NCBI GenBank assembly: GCA_030248065.1
Contig: JASAMV010003808.1
Coordinates: 1-64,000 of the forward strand
Origin: Rhynchonema sp. JSB1_4
Lineage: Eukaryota > Nematoda > Chromadorea > Monhysterida > Xyalidae
Reading direction: 5' to 3'
DNA length: 64,000 bases
Of this stretch, positions 36,722-50,039 are shown piece after piece (position 1 is the stretch's first letter; every line of letters starts with the position of its first letter). The translations under genes were made by a program, and so were the position numbers. The notes beneath the pieces were generated by a model. That model saw only the letters and a list, made by a program, of their open reading frames with translations, was not told the origin of the DNA and ran no database searches.

Positions 36722-39700
36722 TTAGTTTTCTTCCGAGCCCGTGTCACTTTTGGTCGATTTCGATTCATCCGTGCGTTTTTCGTGCTCACGAGCGGCCGCT
36801 TTTGCTTTCTCCGCCAACACTCTGCGATCGAAATTGAATAGGTTGAGAACAGATGGTTGCGACCAATGAAATTGGTCTGTGTTCTCACCTAAAGCTGGGT
36901 AAAGATTCAACACTTATAGCAAACTAACATTTCTGCCTCATCCTTGACTGTGTGCTCCGGTCCGCCGCCTATCGACATCATTTCACTCAAAGTCGTCGAG
37001 GTTGGCATATCGACTGCTTTCGCCAGCTGAAACTACACGCCTGATTCATTTTATTGTTGAAATTTTGCAAAATAAAGTGGTTCAAATGGTTCGCAAGAGT
37101 GTGGCCAACCTGTGGTTGGTTCAACGGACTGTCATAGGCTTCGTCGTCCGTGTTTCCTGTTCGCTTCGTTTTGGTACTGTTCTCCGGTCCGGTCTCAGTC
37201 GCATCTTGTCTCTCGAGTTTTCTAAATGAAGCGGCGGCAACGTTGCCATGTGATGTATGCATGCACCGTAGTATTCTATCAAAATATTGGATGTGCAACA
37301 ATCGCGAACTTGTTGTTTGGTCGATATTTGTTCCACCATATTAGGAACGCAATCAGGCCTACTCCGATCACCCCCAATAGGAAAGCTCCGAAGACCATTG
37401 CCAACATAGTTGACCAAGACAGTGGTTTGCTTTCAGCCACTGAAATGGTAATGGCCGCTCAAACAGACCGTAATTTGTGAAAATGATGCAATACCATTGG
37501 AACATCAAATGCTCACTTTCTACGCATTTGCTCAATTCATCGATCCATATGCCGTTTTCACACGTTGTCGACGTAGTGTCGCCTGCGCACACAAACAAAA
37601 GCAAAACGTTTGACAAGAAACATCGGGGTGAGCACCAAACGACCGAACCGTTTAGACGATGGTCTTGTTCGCACGTTACAGTCACAATAGTTGATTCGGC
37701 ATATCGATGCTGCGTCGTTGGCTTGTCCCATTTCACTGGTTCGTGACTGTAGTTGTAGTTGGTGGCATCAGTCTTGGAGAATTCAATGCAGGCTGCAAGA
37801 GATAGACACCAGCTGGAACCACAAGACACTGATAGTGGAACTTCCGTAGTTCATTCTATATATTTTGTATAATTTTTGGAAGTTAATTTTGTTTGACGAA
37901 CATTCATTGACGTCTCACGAGAACCAGAAGAAATGTCGCACCGACGAGCACGTCTGTGAATCGAACATGTAGAATCGAACAGAAATGTGACTATGCTTCG
38001 CATGGCACGTTTCTGTTCGATTCACATTGTCCCACAATCAACCATTTTCTGAGAATACTGAACAAACTTGGTTTGCACGTGGCTTCAGTCTCATTCCATC
38101 CTTGTTCAGTGCACTCGACTTCAAGTGGATGTGGCGAAGTCGCATCGGTACTTTGAGGAGCCAAGCACTTGAAGAATGCTTTGGCACCGATTGGGTACAT
38201 TTCGTTGGCGAGTTTGGGTGGTGCAATTGAGGTCATCGTCGTGTTGTCAGGGTGCGGTATGGATGACGGACAAGCTGAAACCAAATGGAATTAACCAAAA
38301 TCGTGGTCTTTTACCGTGGTATTCTAAATTTGATCTCACGCTTGGCACATCTGAGCTCGGTTGGATGGTTGTTGTCTGTGGGTATCCATTGATGGTCATC
38401 TTTGCATTCGACGGTCACCGATTCGCATGGGACTTCAGGACAGAGCGCTGCTGTTTGTTTGGTCCAGAACAGACCATCTTGACAGGACAGCTTCACCTGG
38501 AAGTGGAGCAACTGTAAATTGGAATGAAAAGTTGCTACAATTAAAGTTCAAAATTCCGTGCCTGTGTGTTGATTGACACAAGATTCTTATCTCCCGCTGT
38601 TACTTGACGCGTTGACGGTTGACCAACCGAAACCTGATCACCTTTTTCTCTTGCTTTCAAAGCATTGTAGTTGCAAGCTGAATCGGAGAACAAATTTTCG
38701 GATGAGAAAAAAGAAAATACTCGGCAAGGTTCGAACCTTTCTGACATGTCACCGAGGTCGACCATGTGCCGTCTGCCTTGCAACTGACCGACTGCTTGAC
38801 CACGTAGTTCGAACTGATTTGGGCGAAAGACAGATCGTTGCACTCGATATCAAACGGCCTTGACCCAGGAAGAATGTGGTGGGAGCCGATTTGCGATGCG
38901 GATGGATAGACGATCGGTTTGACATTCAAATCATTCTCGGTTAGTTTGTGACAAGCTGGAGGAGGGGGTGAAGTCTGTTTGGCGTGACAGGCTCCATAAC
39001 GAATTGTGCGCACATAAAGAAAGGTATGCACCTACCTTTGATGCATTGATCCACTTTCGACCATGTGCCTTTGCCGCAGGTGAACACCCTCGTCATTTGA
39101 CCATCGGAATTCCAAACGAGAGAATTTTGACATTCAACGCTCAACGTCGTCCCATCAGCGTAGTGCATGTCACTGCTGTGAATCTTGCCTGGGCCTGACG
39201 TCTTGCTGATCGAATACTTTGACGGATCGAGCTGTTCGCAACCTGTGCGGCTGTTTGGTCAACCCAAACGTTAAAAAAATGCTCGTGGCAGTAAGATCAT
39301 CTTGGTTTTTTAGTTGGTGAACCTTCTAATGTCTTCCAGACGTATTACTGTTTTGGCATTGCCAATTCCTATTATTTGTGAGATACAGAACGACTGTGTT
39401 TGTTGCGCGTTTGAAAATTAACCTTTGACGCAAATCGTTCCTTTAGCCCATTCCAGCACGTGGTTTTTACCCTCCACACACTCAACAGACTGCGTTGTGG
39501 ATGACTGGCCAATGACGTGGTGGTTGGCCTCACATTTAACCATAGATGTTTCTCCTTTCGCATACTTTTTGTTTTGTTGATGATCTTGAGTGGCACCACG
39601 AATCTTCAGTTCTTTGTCGTAGCAATCTGCGTGGAAAGTGTGACTTTGGTCAGAATTTTTTAATCACATGCTGGGGCATTCACGAAGCTTGTGTTCAGTT

Positions 39701-42700
39701 TTGAATTTGCTCGCAATTTTTAAACACGAATATACGCAGACGAACGAACATACCACCAACCCTAATCTAATCTTGCAAAGGAGCATATATATAAAAGAAG
39801 TGTTTTTCGTGATAAAGAGCAGGGCCCGGTCCACAGAAGCGGATTACCTTAACCTTAACACTAAGGGCGGACTTAGGTTGAACACGGAAACCGGAACACG
39901 GAAATAATTCACATACAAACCAGTTTCGTGGATTTCCGTGCACGGAAATATTTCCGTGACACGGAAATATTTCCGGTTTCCGTGTTCTGTGTTTTTTTTA
40001 TTTTCACGGAGCACGGAAATATTTCCGTGTCAATAGTTGCTGCTTGCGTCAACACGCGGGCTTTTGACGTCAGCACGCTGGCTGTTGTCATCATCTCTGA
40101 GAAAGCACCGTTTGTGCGCCTGATTCGTTTCCGTGTTCGGTGGCACGGAAATATTTCCGTGTTCCGGTTTCCGGGTTCAACCTAAGCCCGCCCTAGCATT
40201 GACACTTCAACTAACACTAACATTGACACTTACACTAACACAAGCTTTGACATGAAAATAAACACAAAAGAGAAAATCCTTCGTTTATGTTAGTGTTAGT
40301 GTCAACGTTAGTGTTAGTGTAAACGTTAGTGTTAGTGTAAGCGTCAATGCTAGTGTTAGTGTCAAGGTTAAGGTAATCCGCTTCTGTGGACCGGGCCCAG
40401 GAGCATGTTAAAAAACCGATCGAAATTGTGTTTAGAAGAAAATTTGGCGCATTCGTTCTCTTTGCCCACCTCGCCAATCTTCTGCAGATCATAATATCTA
40501 TCCATACTACGAACATAGGAACTGAGTGTGTGAGTAAGTGAGTGAGTTTGGCGACATTTTTCGTTTGTCGACATTTTTGCATTTGAGTTAAATGCGCGGC
40601 AAGCGTGTCGACGATATTCAGTGTTTAGTGAGCTGCTCATTACCAAGAAAGGTCCGTAAAAATAAATAATAAATATAGGAAAGCGTAAAACTAACAATAG
40701 TAACTATCTTGGTAAATGGATGCTTTCCAACGGGCTAACGGAATGCTAAGTGGTATATCTCTGAGGATGCATTCTGAGGCCGCTTTCACAATCATCCGGT
40801 TTCCGGTTTCCGCAATTCAAATCTCAAAAAATGAAATCCAGTTTCCGGAATCCGGTTTTTATTTTAAGGCTTCCGGCTGCCGGAAAGTGCTTTCACAATC
40901 ATCCGGTTTCCGGTTTTGATGACTTGGATGCGGCTTGACGGTGGCTGCCCAAGTTTTATATTACCTGAAGCAACCGCATCCATTGTCCAACTAGTGGCGA
41001 GACATAACGCACTTCCGTGCATGGTACAAAAGGTGACTCTGCTCGTTTTTCACAGCTCTGTAGTTTGACTGCAAGTCAAATTTGGGGCCAAAAAATTGCT
41101 CGACATTGATGAGACATCGGTCGGATGGACACCTTATGTACTTGTACCTGTATGTACACAATTGTATGTACCTGTGTAGCATTTGGACCATTCAAGGTTT
41201 TCCACATCTTTGACGTTACGTGCTTTTGTGAGTGTTTATCTTTCGTGGTCAGAGCTGTTGAGCACGGCAACATTACGCCAAATGTTTCTTCATGCGGAGG
41301 TGTGGTATTATTATAAGTGTACTGTTTTGTACTGTACCGTATAAGTATAAGTCTGTATGCCAATCTGCCCCATCTTATGTTCTGACTTGGGAAACCTGAC
41401 CGTTGCAATTTTCAACGTATATTTTTATTCCAGGAGGCTTCTTTATTCCGTGAGGCTTAGGCTTGTGGGGTTTGTAAACCTCGCCCGTCTCACGCCACCT
41501 CACACGTATCACTTGTCGTCAGGCTTAGGCTTACACTGAGCGTATGCTCAGTGTAAGCCTAATGAACGAAAACAACATAATGCGTATAATGTAAATTGAA
41601 CTCCATGAACCTTCTTAGCACCGCCACGATACGTATGTAGTTGTTGTGGTCGAGAAATCGTTGACGCGACAAGCGACGACAAGTGTACGCTTTAGCCTAT
41701 CCTTGAACAAGCCATACAAGATTGATGTTTCAACGAGAAACATACGTAACGACCTGGGACGCGTTTGTGGCCCTTCAGTATGGAAAGGGATTTTTTGGTT
41801 ATGCGGTGCTGATTATCGATGTCCTTTTCATTTGCAGCGCATTCTGAACCAGGGACCCAAAATAATTTGATGGACCGAAGAGTACATGAACCGAAACGAA
41901 TTTGGACCGAAAGGTGACATGGACCGAAAAGTACTGCGGACCGAAAAGTACGCGAGACCGAAAAGATACGGAATCGCTGCAGATATCAATAGTAGTCGGC
42001 GAAGCAGTGGACAAAAAACATTAAATGGGCCAAATTTTCTTCTAAACACGATTACAATCAAATTTTTGATTCCAGCAGTTTATCACAAAACGCATTTTTT
42101 TAAAAATTCGCCAAAAACGCGTAAAAATCACATTTTCTCTTTTAGTCCATTAAATATGCGCATTTGCAATATTAGCTCGGCATATCTATACTACTAACAC
42201 ACGAAGACGTATAGGCAAACTACGCCAACACGAGCCCGATTTCGCAGGTGGTGTAGTTACAAAACGCAAAGAAAGAGAAATCCTCATGCACCATGTTGTA
42301 TATTCTACAACGTGCAACATTTCCCAAATCAGCAGCCACGTGTGAATGTTTCACCAATCTGCCACCTCCTAAATCGGGCTCGTGTTGGCGCAGCGTTACT
42401 ATATGTGTGTACTGTGTGTATGTATGTAGCCCCCTCCCTCGGAAGGGCGGACGGGTCAATTTTCACGGGTAGCTTTGGGTATGCTAACGGGTCTTCGGGG
42501 GGGGGGGGGGCACGGCACGGGCGCGGCGCTGTAGACGGGCCGTAGGCACGGGTCCCGACTAGTTCATGTTTAAAAACCGAACAAAATACAGGACTCTGTA
42601 GGGGTACATTAGTCGCTTAGTGAGCGGTATGTACGTAAACAGGTAGAAAAAATCGGCTATGAATGGCACTAACAGCATTTGCCGTCGTCTTCGCATGCAA

Positions 42701-44026
42701 CGCAAATTTCGTCATAGGCACACGAAAAACCGCAAATTCCGTCTGTTACATCACGACATTGTTTACACAGCTTGAGTTGAGCTTGGCCTTCTGTTTTTAG
42801 TTCGCATCGATCGTTTGAATTGTATGTGATTGCCGAATCCGGGCGACACGTGGTATGTCCGAGATCTGCGTAGGTACCGTGCCATACTGTCCAATCATAA
42901 GAACCAACCGCCTACAAAGAAGTGAACGGAAGTGCACTTTCGGTCACTTCTCTGGCCGATGTGGTTTAGCATTGGTGTGATTGTCCTGTGCTGCCTGTGG
43001 CTCTCTGTCTGACACACGCCGGTCAGAAAAGTGACCGAAAGTACACTTCCGGTCACTTTTTCATAGGTATGGTTGGACAGTACGGAATGTCATCGAATTA
43101 AAACGCACTCTTATTAGTTCAAAAGCTTGGAGACGGGCATTTATTTTTGGACTAGTTGAAATTTGGCAGCGAATAAAACAAACCCACTTGAAAGAATACG
43201 TCAGGCGGCATGAGTATGCGGAATAATTAGGATTCAGGCTATACTGAACAGGCTGTTTTTTCAGGTACCAAAATAACCAAGTTTGATTCCGCCTATGCTT
43301 TACCCGAAATCACGGTCTGGTTCCAGTTAGATACAGCTGGTTCTGGTCGACAAGTTTTCTGTTCAATTGGACGATTCTATGCTTTTGCGCTATGATTCGA
43401 TAGTCTGGATCTCGGTCGAAACATTGACATGGAAATAGGCTGCGCATATCTCAGTCACAAAAAACAAATTATAAGACAAACTCCTTCACTGCCTGCAAAA
43501 AATGTCTGTCCTCACTTGGTTCAAGAAAAAAAAGTCGGCATTGGTCGTGCTGATCATTCCCCCAACGTTTAGCATCGCGTTTCTTCTGCGTGACAGTCAA
43601 TTGACATGCACCGCTTTGCTCAGGTGGGATAAAATGTTGCTTGCTTGTGGAATTGAATACTATTGAACAACAGTCAGTGGCAGATGAGCGTGATTTTTGT
43701 GATGCGTTGACACACAAGGACATGCAATCCTCATAGGTCGTTGAGCGAGCTTCGGTTATTGCAGAAAATTGCGAGTCGCATTTGTAACTGTTACGATGAA
43801 CTCGAAGTGCAACAGTACCTGCAGCAACAATATATCAGTTTGTAAAGTATAATCCTTCAACGTTGTTGTTGGTCTTACACAACACATACCCAATCCTATA
43901 CTGACCTTAAAAATTTGCAACTGTATATTTCGAGCAAATTCGCTGGGCAAAATACTTACCAATTGAGTGGAATAACATCACCAACAGCACCGCGGAGAGT
44001 ATTTGCACTGAGTAGCTGTCAAACAT
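36722..44026 (-). CDS. receptor B: PAN + Cys-rich + 6 CCP/sushi domains + TM
   Basis: Exons: 44026-43960, 43818-43516, 42865-42674, 39626-39423, 39242-39036, 38955-38737, 38677-38562, 38496-38340, 38274-38068, 37792-37649, 37582-37517, 37439-37310, 37221-37110, 37026-36929 and about 36890-36722. Signal peptide (1-22), PAN-like domain (23-123, ATDCCSIVFNSTS), Cys-rich domain (124-187), six CCP modules (188-627), then TM (MLAMVFGAFLLGVIGVGLI). The membrane and tail exons are unrelated to those of receptor A, although the ectodomains align exon by exon. The tail is Ser/Thr/Asp-rich and ends GSEEN. Phase closes through the exon ending at 36929; how the last exon joins is unresolved. The intron after CCP4's first exon is GC-AG (GCACGG), as in A. 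A large repeat-filled intron (39627-42673) separates the Cys-rich and CCP parts. Confidence 0.82.
37990..38635. repeat. block nearly identical to 26915-27560
   Basis: This is the receptor B partner of the conversion-like block in receptor A, at an 11075-bp offset. Exons and introns are equally conserved. Confidence 0.88.
39822..40398. mobile_element. GGGCCCGGTCCACAG foldback element with tandem GTTAGT repeats
   Basis: The ends GGGCCCGGTCCACAGAAGCG and CGCTTCTGTGGACCGGGCCC are exact reverse complements and extend through GATTACCTTAACCTTAACACT. The right arm holds tandem GTTAGTGTTAGTGTCAAC-type repeats and the left arm their complement. A second MITE is nested in the left arm. It sits in the long intron of receptor B. 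Confidence 0.88.
39864..40194. mobile_element. nested AGGGCGG.. hairpin MITE
   Basis: The arms AGGGCGGACTTAGGTTGAAC and GTTCAACCTAAGCCCGCCCT are inverted, and the body is rich in CGGAAATATTTCCG. It lies inside the foldback element at 39822-40398, splitting its ACTAACAC-type repeat at a TA. It must therefore be the younger insertion. Confidence 0.85.
41838..41965. repeat. short tandem GGACCGAAAAGTA-type repeat
   Basis: Six imperfect copies of a 12-20 bp unit containing GACCGAAA occur in a row inside the long intron of receptor B. They show no coding sign. Confidence 0.65.
42440..42566. repeat. GC-rich dispersed repeat with G14 run
   Basis: A run of 14 G (42497-42510) is followed by GCACGGCACGGGCGCGGCG and GGCCGTAGGCACGGGTCCCG. 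The reverse complement recurs at 58202-58254. The shared segment ends at CTAG-like sequence in both, so this may be the end of a larger element. Confidence 0.65.
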
Positions 44027-44178
44027 GACGCAAGCTAACTCATTTTCGGTTCTTCACACTGCACCATCCTGTATTGGAGTTAAAAAATTAATGCTTGGAG
44101 TTTTGAGTTTACTTTAACCTTAACATTCCAAATTCCAATTTATAAATGTCGAACCATTTTTGACGCACTGTGGTCAAC
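44027..44178. promoter_or_regulatory. shared head-to-head promoter, pair B/L2
   Basis: A 152-bp A/T-rich interval separates the start codons of receptor B and L2. It is nearly the same length as in pair C/L3, which suggests a conserved bidirectional promoter. Confidence 0.6.
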
Positions 44179-45001
44179 ATGATGCTTTCAACTGAGGTGC
44201 TGCTGCTGATTATCCTTGTGGCAGTTGTTTGCGAAAATGAATTGGATTGCATCTACAACAGTCTCGGCACACAACATAATCTCAACAGATCGAAGTGCCA
44301 TGCTTGTGTAATGGTTAGCCAAAAAAGGGTTTGATGAAGCATTCTTGATTGGTTACTGTTGAAGCACCGCGTCTGTTCAAACTGTCGTCATTTCTGCACC
44401 GTTTAGGAATTCGCAATTGAACACACGACAAACACCATAAACACCATGATACTCTATTGCGACTCCGATGACAACTCACCTCCGTGCAAATCAACCTGTA
44501 GTAAGCACACCAAAATGGGGGTCGACACCCACGTGTGCCAATGCTGCACCGACAGATGCAATACGGAAGAAACATGTCGACGGATTTGTGACCACCCACC
44601 GCCAACAGGTAAGCGGAATGAGCTCTCTTTGGTCACGTACATGAGTAGCGTGCCGTTACACTGTGGAATTTTCGGAAGTTGTGTTTATAACGAACTCACA
44701 AGGATGTGTCATTTCAGTCAAACTTCCTACCAAACAAATACTGTCTTGAAATCATGAATGGACTGCAGTTAACATTCCGTCATAAATGCAGATGCACCTG
44801 TCAAACCCAAAAGTCCCATCATCGTATACTTCGTGATCGGTGGAGTGGTCGTTGCCGTGCTTCTCGGCTCTGCAATCTTAATCGTCTTGCTGGTCATAAC
44901 GTTGTGAGTTTGTGTTTTGGTTGCAGAACCCCATTTATGAAAACGAGACGGTACATTGACACCAAAACTTTCAATTACATATTTTCAGACGAAAAGAATA
45001 G
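44179..45001 (+). CDS. L2: Ly6/CD59-like single-pass membrane protein
   Basis: Exons 44179-44313, 44407-44608, 44792-44903 and 44989-45001 give 153 residues in phase. Signal peptide (STEVLLLIILVAVVC), Ly6-type domain with about ten cysteines, signature CQCCTDRCN followed by CRRIC, a Pro-rich stalk, TM helix (IVYFVIGGVVVAVLLGSAI) and the tail LRKE. The TM exon is almost identical to that of L1 although the domain exons differ, so the anchor is under more constraint or was converted. A second ATG directly follows the first (44182). It is the partner of receptor B. Confidence 0.88.
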
Positions 45002-45079
45002 AAATCAGCAGCAATGGTTGCTCTTGTAAAACACCCAACGATATCTTAAAAACTGACCATTTTTACTACACAAACGACA

Positions 45080-46178
45080 TTATCGTCGGTATCAGTAAAA
45101 ATAAGACCAACCCCCAAACCACTTTTTCGAGAAAAAAGCGTTTGAAGTTGGCCTGACCGCATTTCCAACACGGTTTGGTTCGGTAGGCTGATGTTTGGCA
45201 TGGCTACGTAAGGGAGCTTGCTGATCATCATAGAAACAAAAGTAGACTTTGAAACATCATATCCAAGCAAAAACAAAGCTATTTGTCGGTTGGTTTTAGT
45301 TCACAAAAAAATAAATATAGACCAAGCCCCTTGGCGGAGCAGTTGAAAACCGAAAAATAGTCCAACCCCCATTTTCTCTGCCATTTATTTTTCGCCTGCT
45401 TGAAAATGATTCAATACGGGGTTCATGAAAACGTCTTAAATGCAGCATTATCATTCAAAATGCTTGTTACAGAGGTGGGAATCAGGTTACCTCGGTCCGG
45501 CATGGCCGGATTCAGAAAAAGTCAGCCCGGTCCTATCCGGCCCGATTTTTTGGGCCGGGTTTTTCTGATTGTATTTTGAAGCAAACGTCGGGTGTGAAGC
45601 GATTGGTTTCTGTTTGTTGAAATCATTGATATTTACACATTGAAAACATAAAGAAAAACATCAAAAAGCTTGTCTGTGAGAAGCTTCGAACTCGTGGCTC
45701 TCACAACCACAGTCAGATATGCTTGCCACTGTGCTAAAGACGCCGACAGCCAAGCCGCCTTACGATACATTATAAACGTAATGATCGGGCCAGCAGCGAC
45801 GCACTCACCGAGAGAGCGTAAAGTCCCTAATACAACACACACACACAGCTGGGGTATTATGCAACAATCATGTGCTGACTGAAGCAATCTTGTGTGTGTG
45901 TGTGTGTTGGGGTCGCGTGCTTTGGGGCTTGGTCTTTTTTGTCCGCGAAAATTCCTCCGCCAACCAACTTGGTTTTCTTTTTCAAAAATAAGAAACTAGA
46001 CCAACCCCCAACGGGGACTAGCAGGTGTTTTCAACATGCTGTAACTCAATGTACATAGCGTTTTGAGACAAAATTTTTGGTGAATGTTTAGAATAGTTTG
46101 CCAGCTACACGCTGCACACAAAAAGGGGGTTGGTCTTTTGTTGGGGCTTGGTCTTAATTTTACTGATACCGACGTTAT
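45080..46178. mobile_element. 1.1-kb inverted-repeat element after L2
   Basis: The element (45084-46174) has ends CGTCGGTATCAGTAAAAATA and, inverted, TTTTACTGATACCGACG, with CCAACCCCCAA / TTGGGG sequences following. It is flanked by TTAT on both sides (45080-45083 and 46175-46178). It interrupts the 3' flank of L2: the flank before it still aligns with the L1 flank. No transposase is evident. Confidence 0.82.
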
Positions 46179-46454
46179 AACCGCGCTCATACCAGCAGTT
46201 GTTTTGTGTTTTTCTACTGGTTGTTCTTGAATTCAAACGCCCTACCCAGTTTATCCCTACCATTCTTTTTCTCTTTTACTCTCTCCATGTAAGCTGCGGC
46301 GGTATTGTATTCTGGATCTGTTATTGAGTCAGTTTTTGGGCCGGCTCGTGCCCGTATGTGAACCCTAGTTATACGTGTGAAGTAAACCAAACCACGCAAG
46401 TTGCGTTCGGAACCCGTGGTTTCTGTCGTTCGACATCATCTCGTCGCCGTTTCT

Positions 46455-47505
<1,051 letters not shown>

Positions 47506-49364
47506 CCACAGTTGCCTGTATGTAGCTGTGCAGGCCCAGTCGTCGGACTGTTGCTAGGGTTTGCCGCTGTCTGCCCTGTACTGTGTTGGGGCAGTGTGCA
47601 GTGTTGAGGTTCCTGAGTTTTGAGCGTTCCTGAGCGTTGAGGTTCCTAACTAACCAAACACTTGGGTTTTGTGTCTGGACGACTCGAGGGCTGTCCAGCA
47701 CACCTTAAATCGCCTGGTCCGTGAACCCCTGGCATTTTGTCGCCAGAATTTTCGCACATAGTTTTTGCTCACCGTCAACCCCCTGGTCGGCAAAATAGGT
47801 CTGCATTGAACTCGTACACTGCAATCAAGCTCGTGCTCGCTCTCGTTATTTAAAGCTCAGCTTTCTTTATCGCGTCAGCGCGTGTTTCATTCGCGTTTGT
47901 TCCACAGTTACACAACGGGCTTTCCATTTCTTCACCTCAATTATTTATTCACTTTCCATAAAACACCGTATTTGCGGGGCCCCGTCTGGCAGTGTGACAC
48001 AACAGTACTGGAAACTTCATCACCACCCATAAAGGTACCCACCCGAAAACGTGGTATCGAAATTTAACAGACACACACAAACACACCCTAAATGTTTCAT
48101 GATCTTCTTCACGTGCAAGCCACGCACGACGTGGCTACAGTAACCCGCAACATTTTAGATGTGTAAGAATTCAGGGTGATACGGTATGGTCTAGGTCTGC
48201 AAAGCACGGCTGGTTTGCCTATAGACCTATTTTCATCGTGATTGGGTGCCAGCTTCTCAGATCAAACCAACTGCCAAATACTTAGCCACATCATGTCAAA
48301 CGTTTGCCACGTCTCCGTGTTTTGTGCACCCGAGCTACGCTGTATTTTACGGGGGTTAAAAAAATTTTTACTCCAACCCCATTTAAAAAATTTTTTTAAT
48401 TTAATTTTTTTATTCCAGCCAAAATCTGCCCAACGCCATAAAAAAAATGAGCGCTCAAGCACAAAATAGGGGTATTTTTGGTACATAATGTGTTCTAAGT
48501 GCATACAAAGCACAGGTGATACGAAAACCAAGCTATCCAAAGGTCGATAAGTACCAACCATGGTCAGGTGCACACCCGTTGTGTGGTGCACAGCACTGCT
48601 GGGTGCGGTTCGATAAGCTGCGCCGCTGGGTGGATATAGCGCAGGATAGACTGAAAGAGTGAAACGTCAAGTGAGGTTAAAGGGTATATAATTCAGTTTC
48701 AGCACCACATGTCAAAGGGCAAATGATGTGTATGATAGGCGGAGTTGTTTTCTTTACTTTGGCAACTCATTGAAAAATTCGATCGTCACGAAAACTCACC
48801 TGAAAAATTAGCGCTGAGAACTCGGTCCAGGCATTTTCCGTGAATGGGCCGGGCCCGGCCTCTTTTTCATTTAATGGACAACAGAACGAGCGTTTGGAAC
48901 AACGAATTGGATGTCGTCTGAAAGCGTTCCAAGTTGATTTCGAAACGGATGCGACGCAGAATAAAAAGTAAAAATTCTGGCGATTGAAAACCAACCATAA
49001 TCGAAGTCCTCAAGCTTCGCTTCCAAATAGATTTTCAAATGCGTAGTCCCATTGAACTGCTTTCGGCATAACAAACATCGTATCAACGCAGTATGAAAAC
49101 ACCAAATACGGCAAAGCGCTAACTTGAAAATTATCCAGTTTGGCGATCCTCAGCCAACAAAAATGTTTCGTTGCAATTCCCGCTTTTTTGGCAGAACCAC
49201 AAGTGATTAGTTGTTTTGTTACAAATAACTTGTGGTTTTTACAAGTGTTTTGTAATTAATCGATAAAACCACAAGACTTTTATTCAAATACCACAAGTAA
49301 TTTGTGGTTTCGTCATAATCACAAATCTACTTGTGGTTTTAAAACCACAAGTCCTTCCCAGTGA
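47506..49364. other. repeat-rich region with no gene recognised
   Basis: This holds the right part of a GGCAAACCAGCC element (48060-48219) and, at about 49193-49357, a cluster of inverted ACCACAAGT / ACTTGTGGT words that is probably a small MITE. I see no supported gene. Confidence 0.5.
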
Positions 49365-50015
49365 GTTAATTTTCTTCTCTGAGCCCGAGTCACTTAGTCG
49401 ATTTCCTTTCATCCGTGCGTTTTCGTGCTGACGAGCATCCGCTTTTGCTTCCTTCCGCCAACACTCTGCGAACGAAATTGAGCAGGTTGCGAATAGATGA
49501 TCGCGTGAATTTCGTCTGTGTTCTCCCCAGAAGTTGGATGAAAACTCAACACTTAGGAACTAACATTTCTGCCTCATTACTTACTATATGCTCCGGTCCG
49601 CAGCCTATCGACATCGTTTCACTCAACGTCGTTGACGTTTGCACGTCGACTGCTTTCGTCAACTGCAATTATACATGCCTTATTCATTATGTTGCTGAAA
49701 TTTTGCAAAGCAAGCGTGTCAACGATTGGTAAGTGAGGTGAATCTGCAGTTGGTTCAATGGGCTGCCACAGGCTTCGTCGCCCGTGTTTCCCGCAGTTCG
49801 CTTCGTTTCGGTACTGCTCTCCGGTGCTGCGTCAGTCGCATCTTGTGTCTCGTGTTTTCCAAATGGAACGGCGGCAACTGTGCCATGTGATGTATGCATG
49901 TATACCTTGGTTTTCTGTGCGAATATTCGATGTGCAACAATCGCGAACTTGTTGTTTGGTCGATATTTGTTCCACCATGCCAGGAACGTAATCAGGCCCA
50001 CCCCCAGTGGTTGAT
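49365..50015 (-). pseudogene. truncated receptor tail (copy of receptor B TM and tail exons)
   Basis: On the minus strand this begins inside a TM helix (VGLITFLAWWNKYRPNNKFA) matching receptor B, then follows with the B-like tail segments (TKRT.GNTGDEACGSPLNQ and TTLSETMSIGCGPEH) and last-exon sequence. The front of the TM helix and the whole ectodomain are missing; sequence breaks at about 50015. Compared with B, the acceptor before the tail exon is lost and its donor reads ATTCAC instead of GTTGGC. It is non-functional. Its right neighbour is Ly6-type 3' flank, as expected if one deletion removed the ectodomain and the partner Ly6 gene. Confidence 0.78.
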
Positions 50016-50039
50016 AAAAAAATTTGTTTGAGTTCCATT

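Noticed and set aside
36526..36888. Alternative frame for the last exon of receptor B
   Set aside because: The GENTDQF...GSEEN frame looks more protein-like and ends in a normal stop, but the junction phase does not close; I left the boundary uncertain rather than choose this frame.
41425..41560. TTAGGC words suggesting nematode-type telomeric repeat
   Set aside because: Only two scattered pairs of GGCTTAGGCTT occur, with no array.
42669..42865. Receptor B PAN/Cys-rich part as a separate short secreted gene ending in TAG after KCC
   Set aside because: The TAG overlaps a GTTAGT donor at the same position and phase as the donors in A (GTTGGT) and C (GTAAGT), so the gene continues to the CCP exons.
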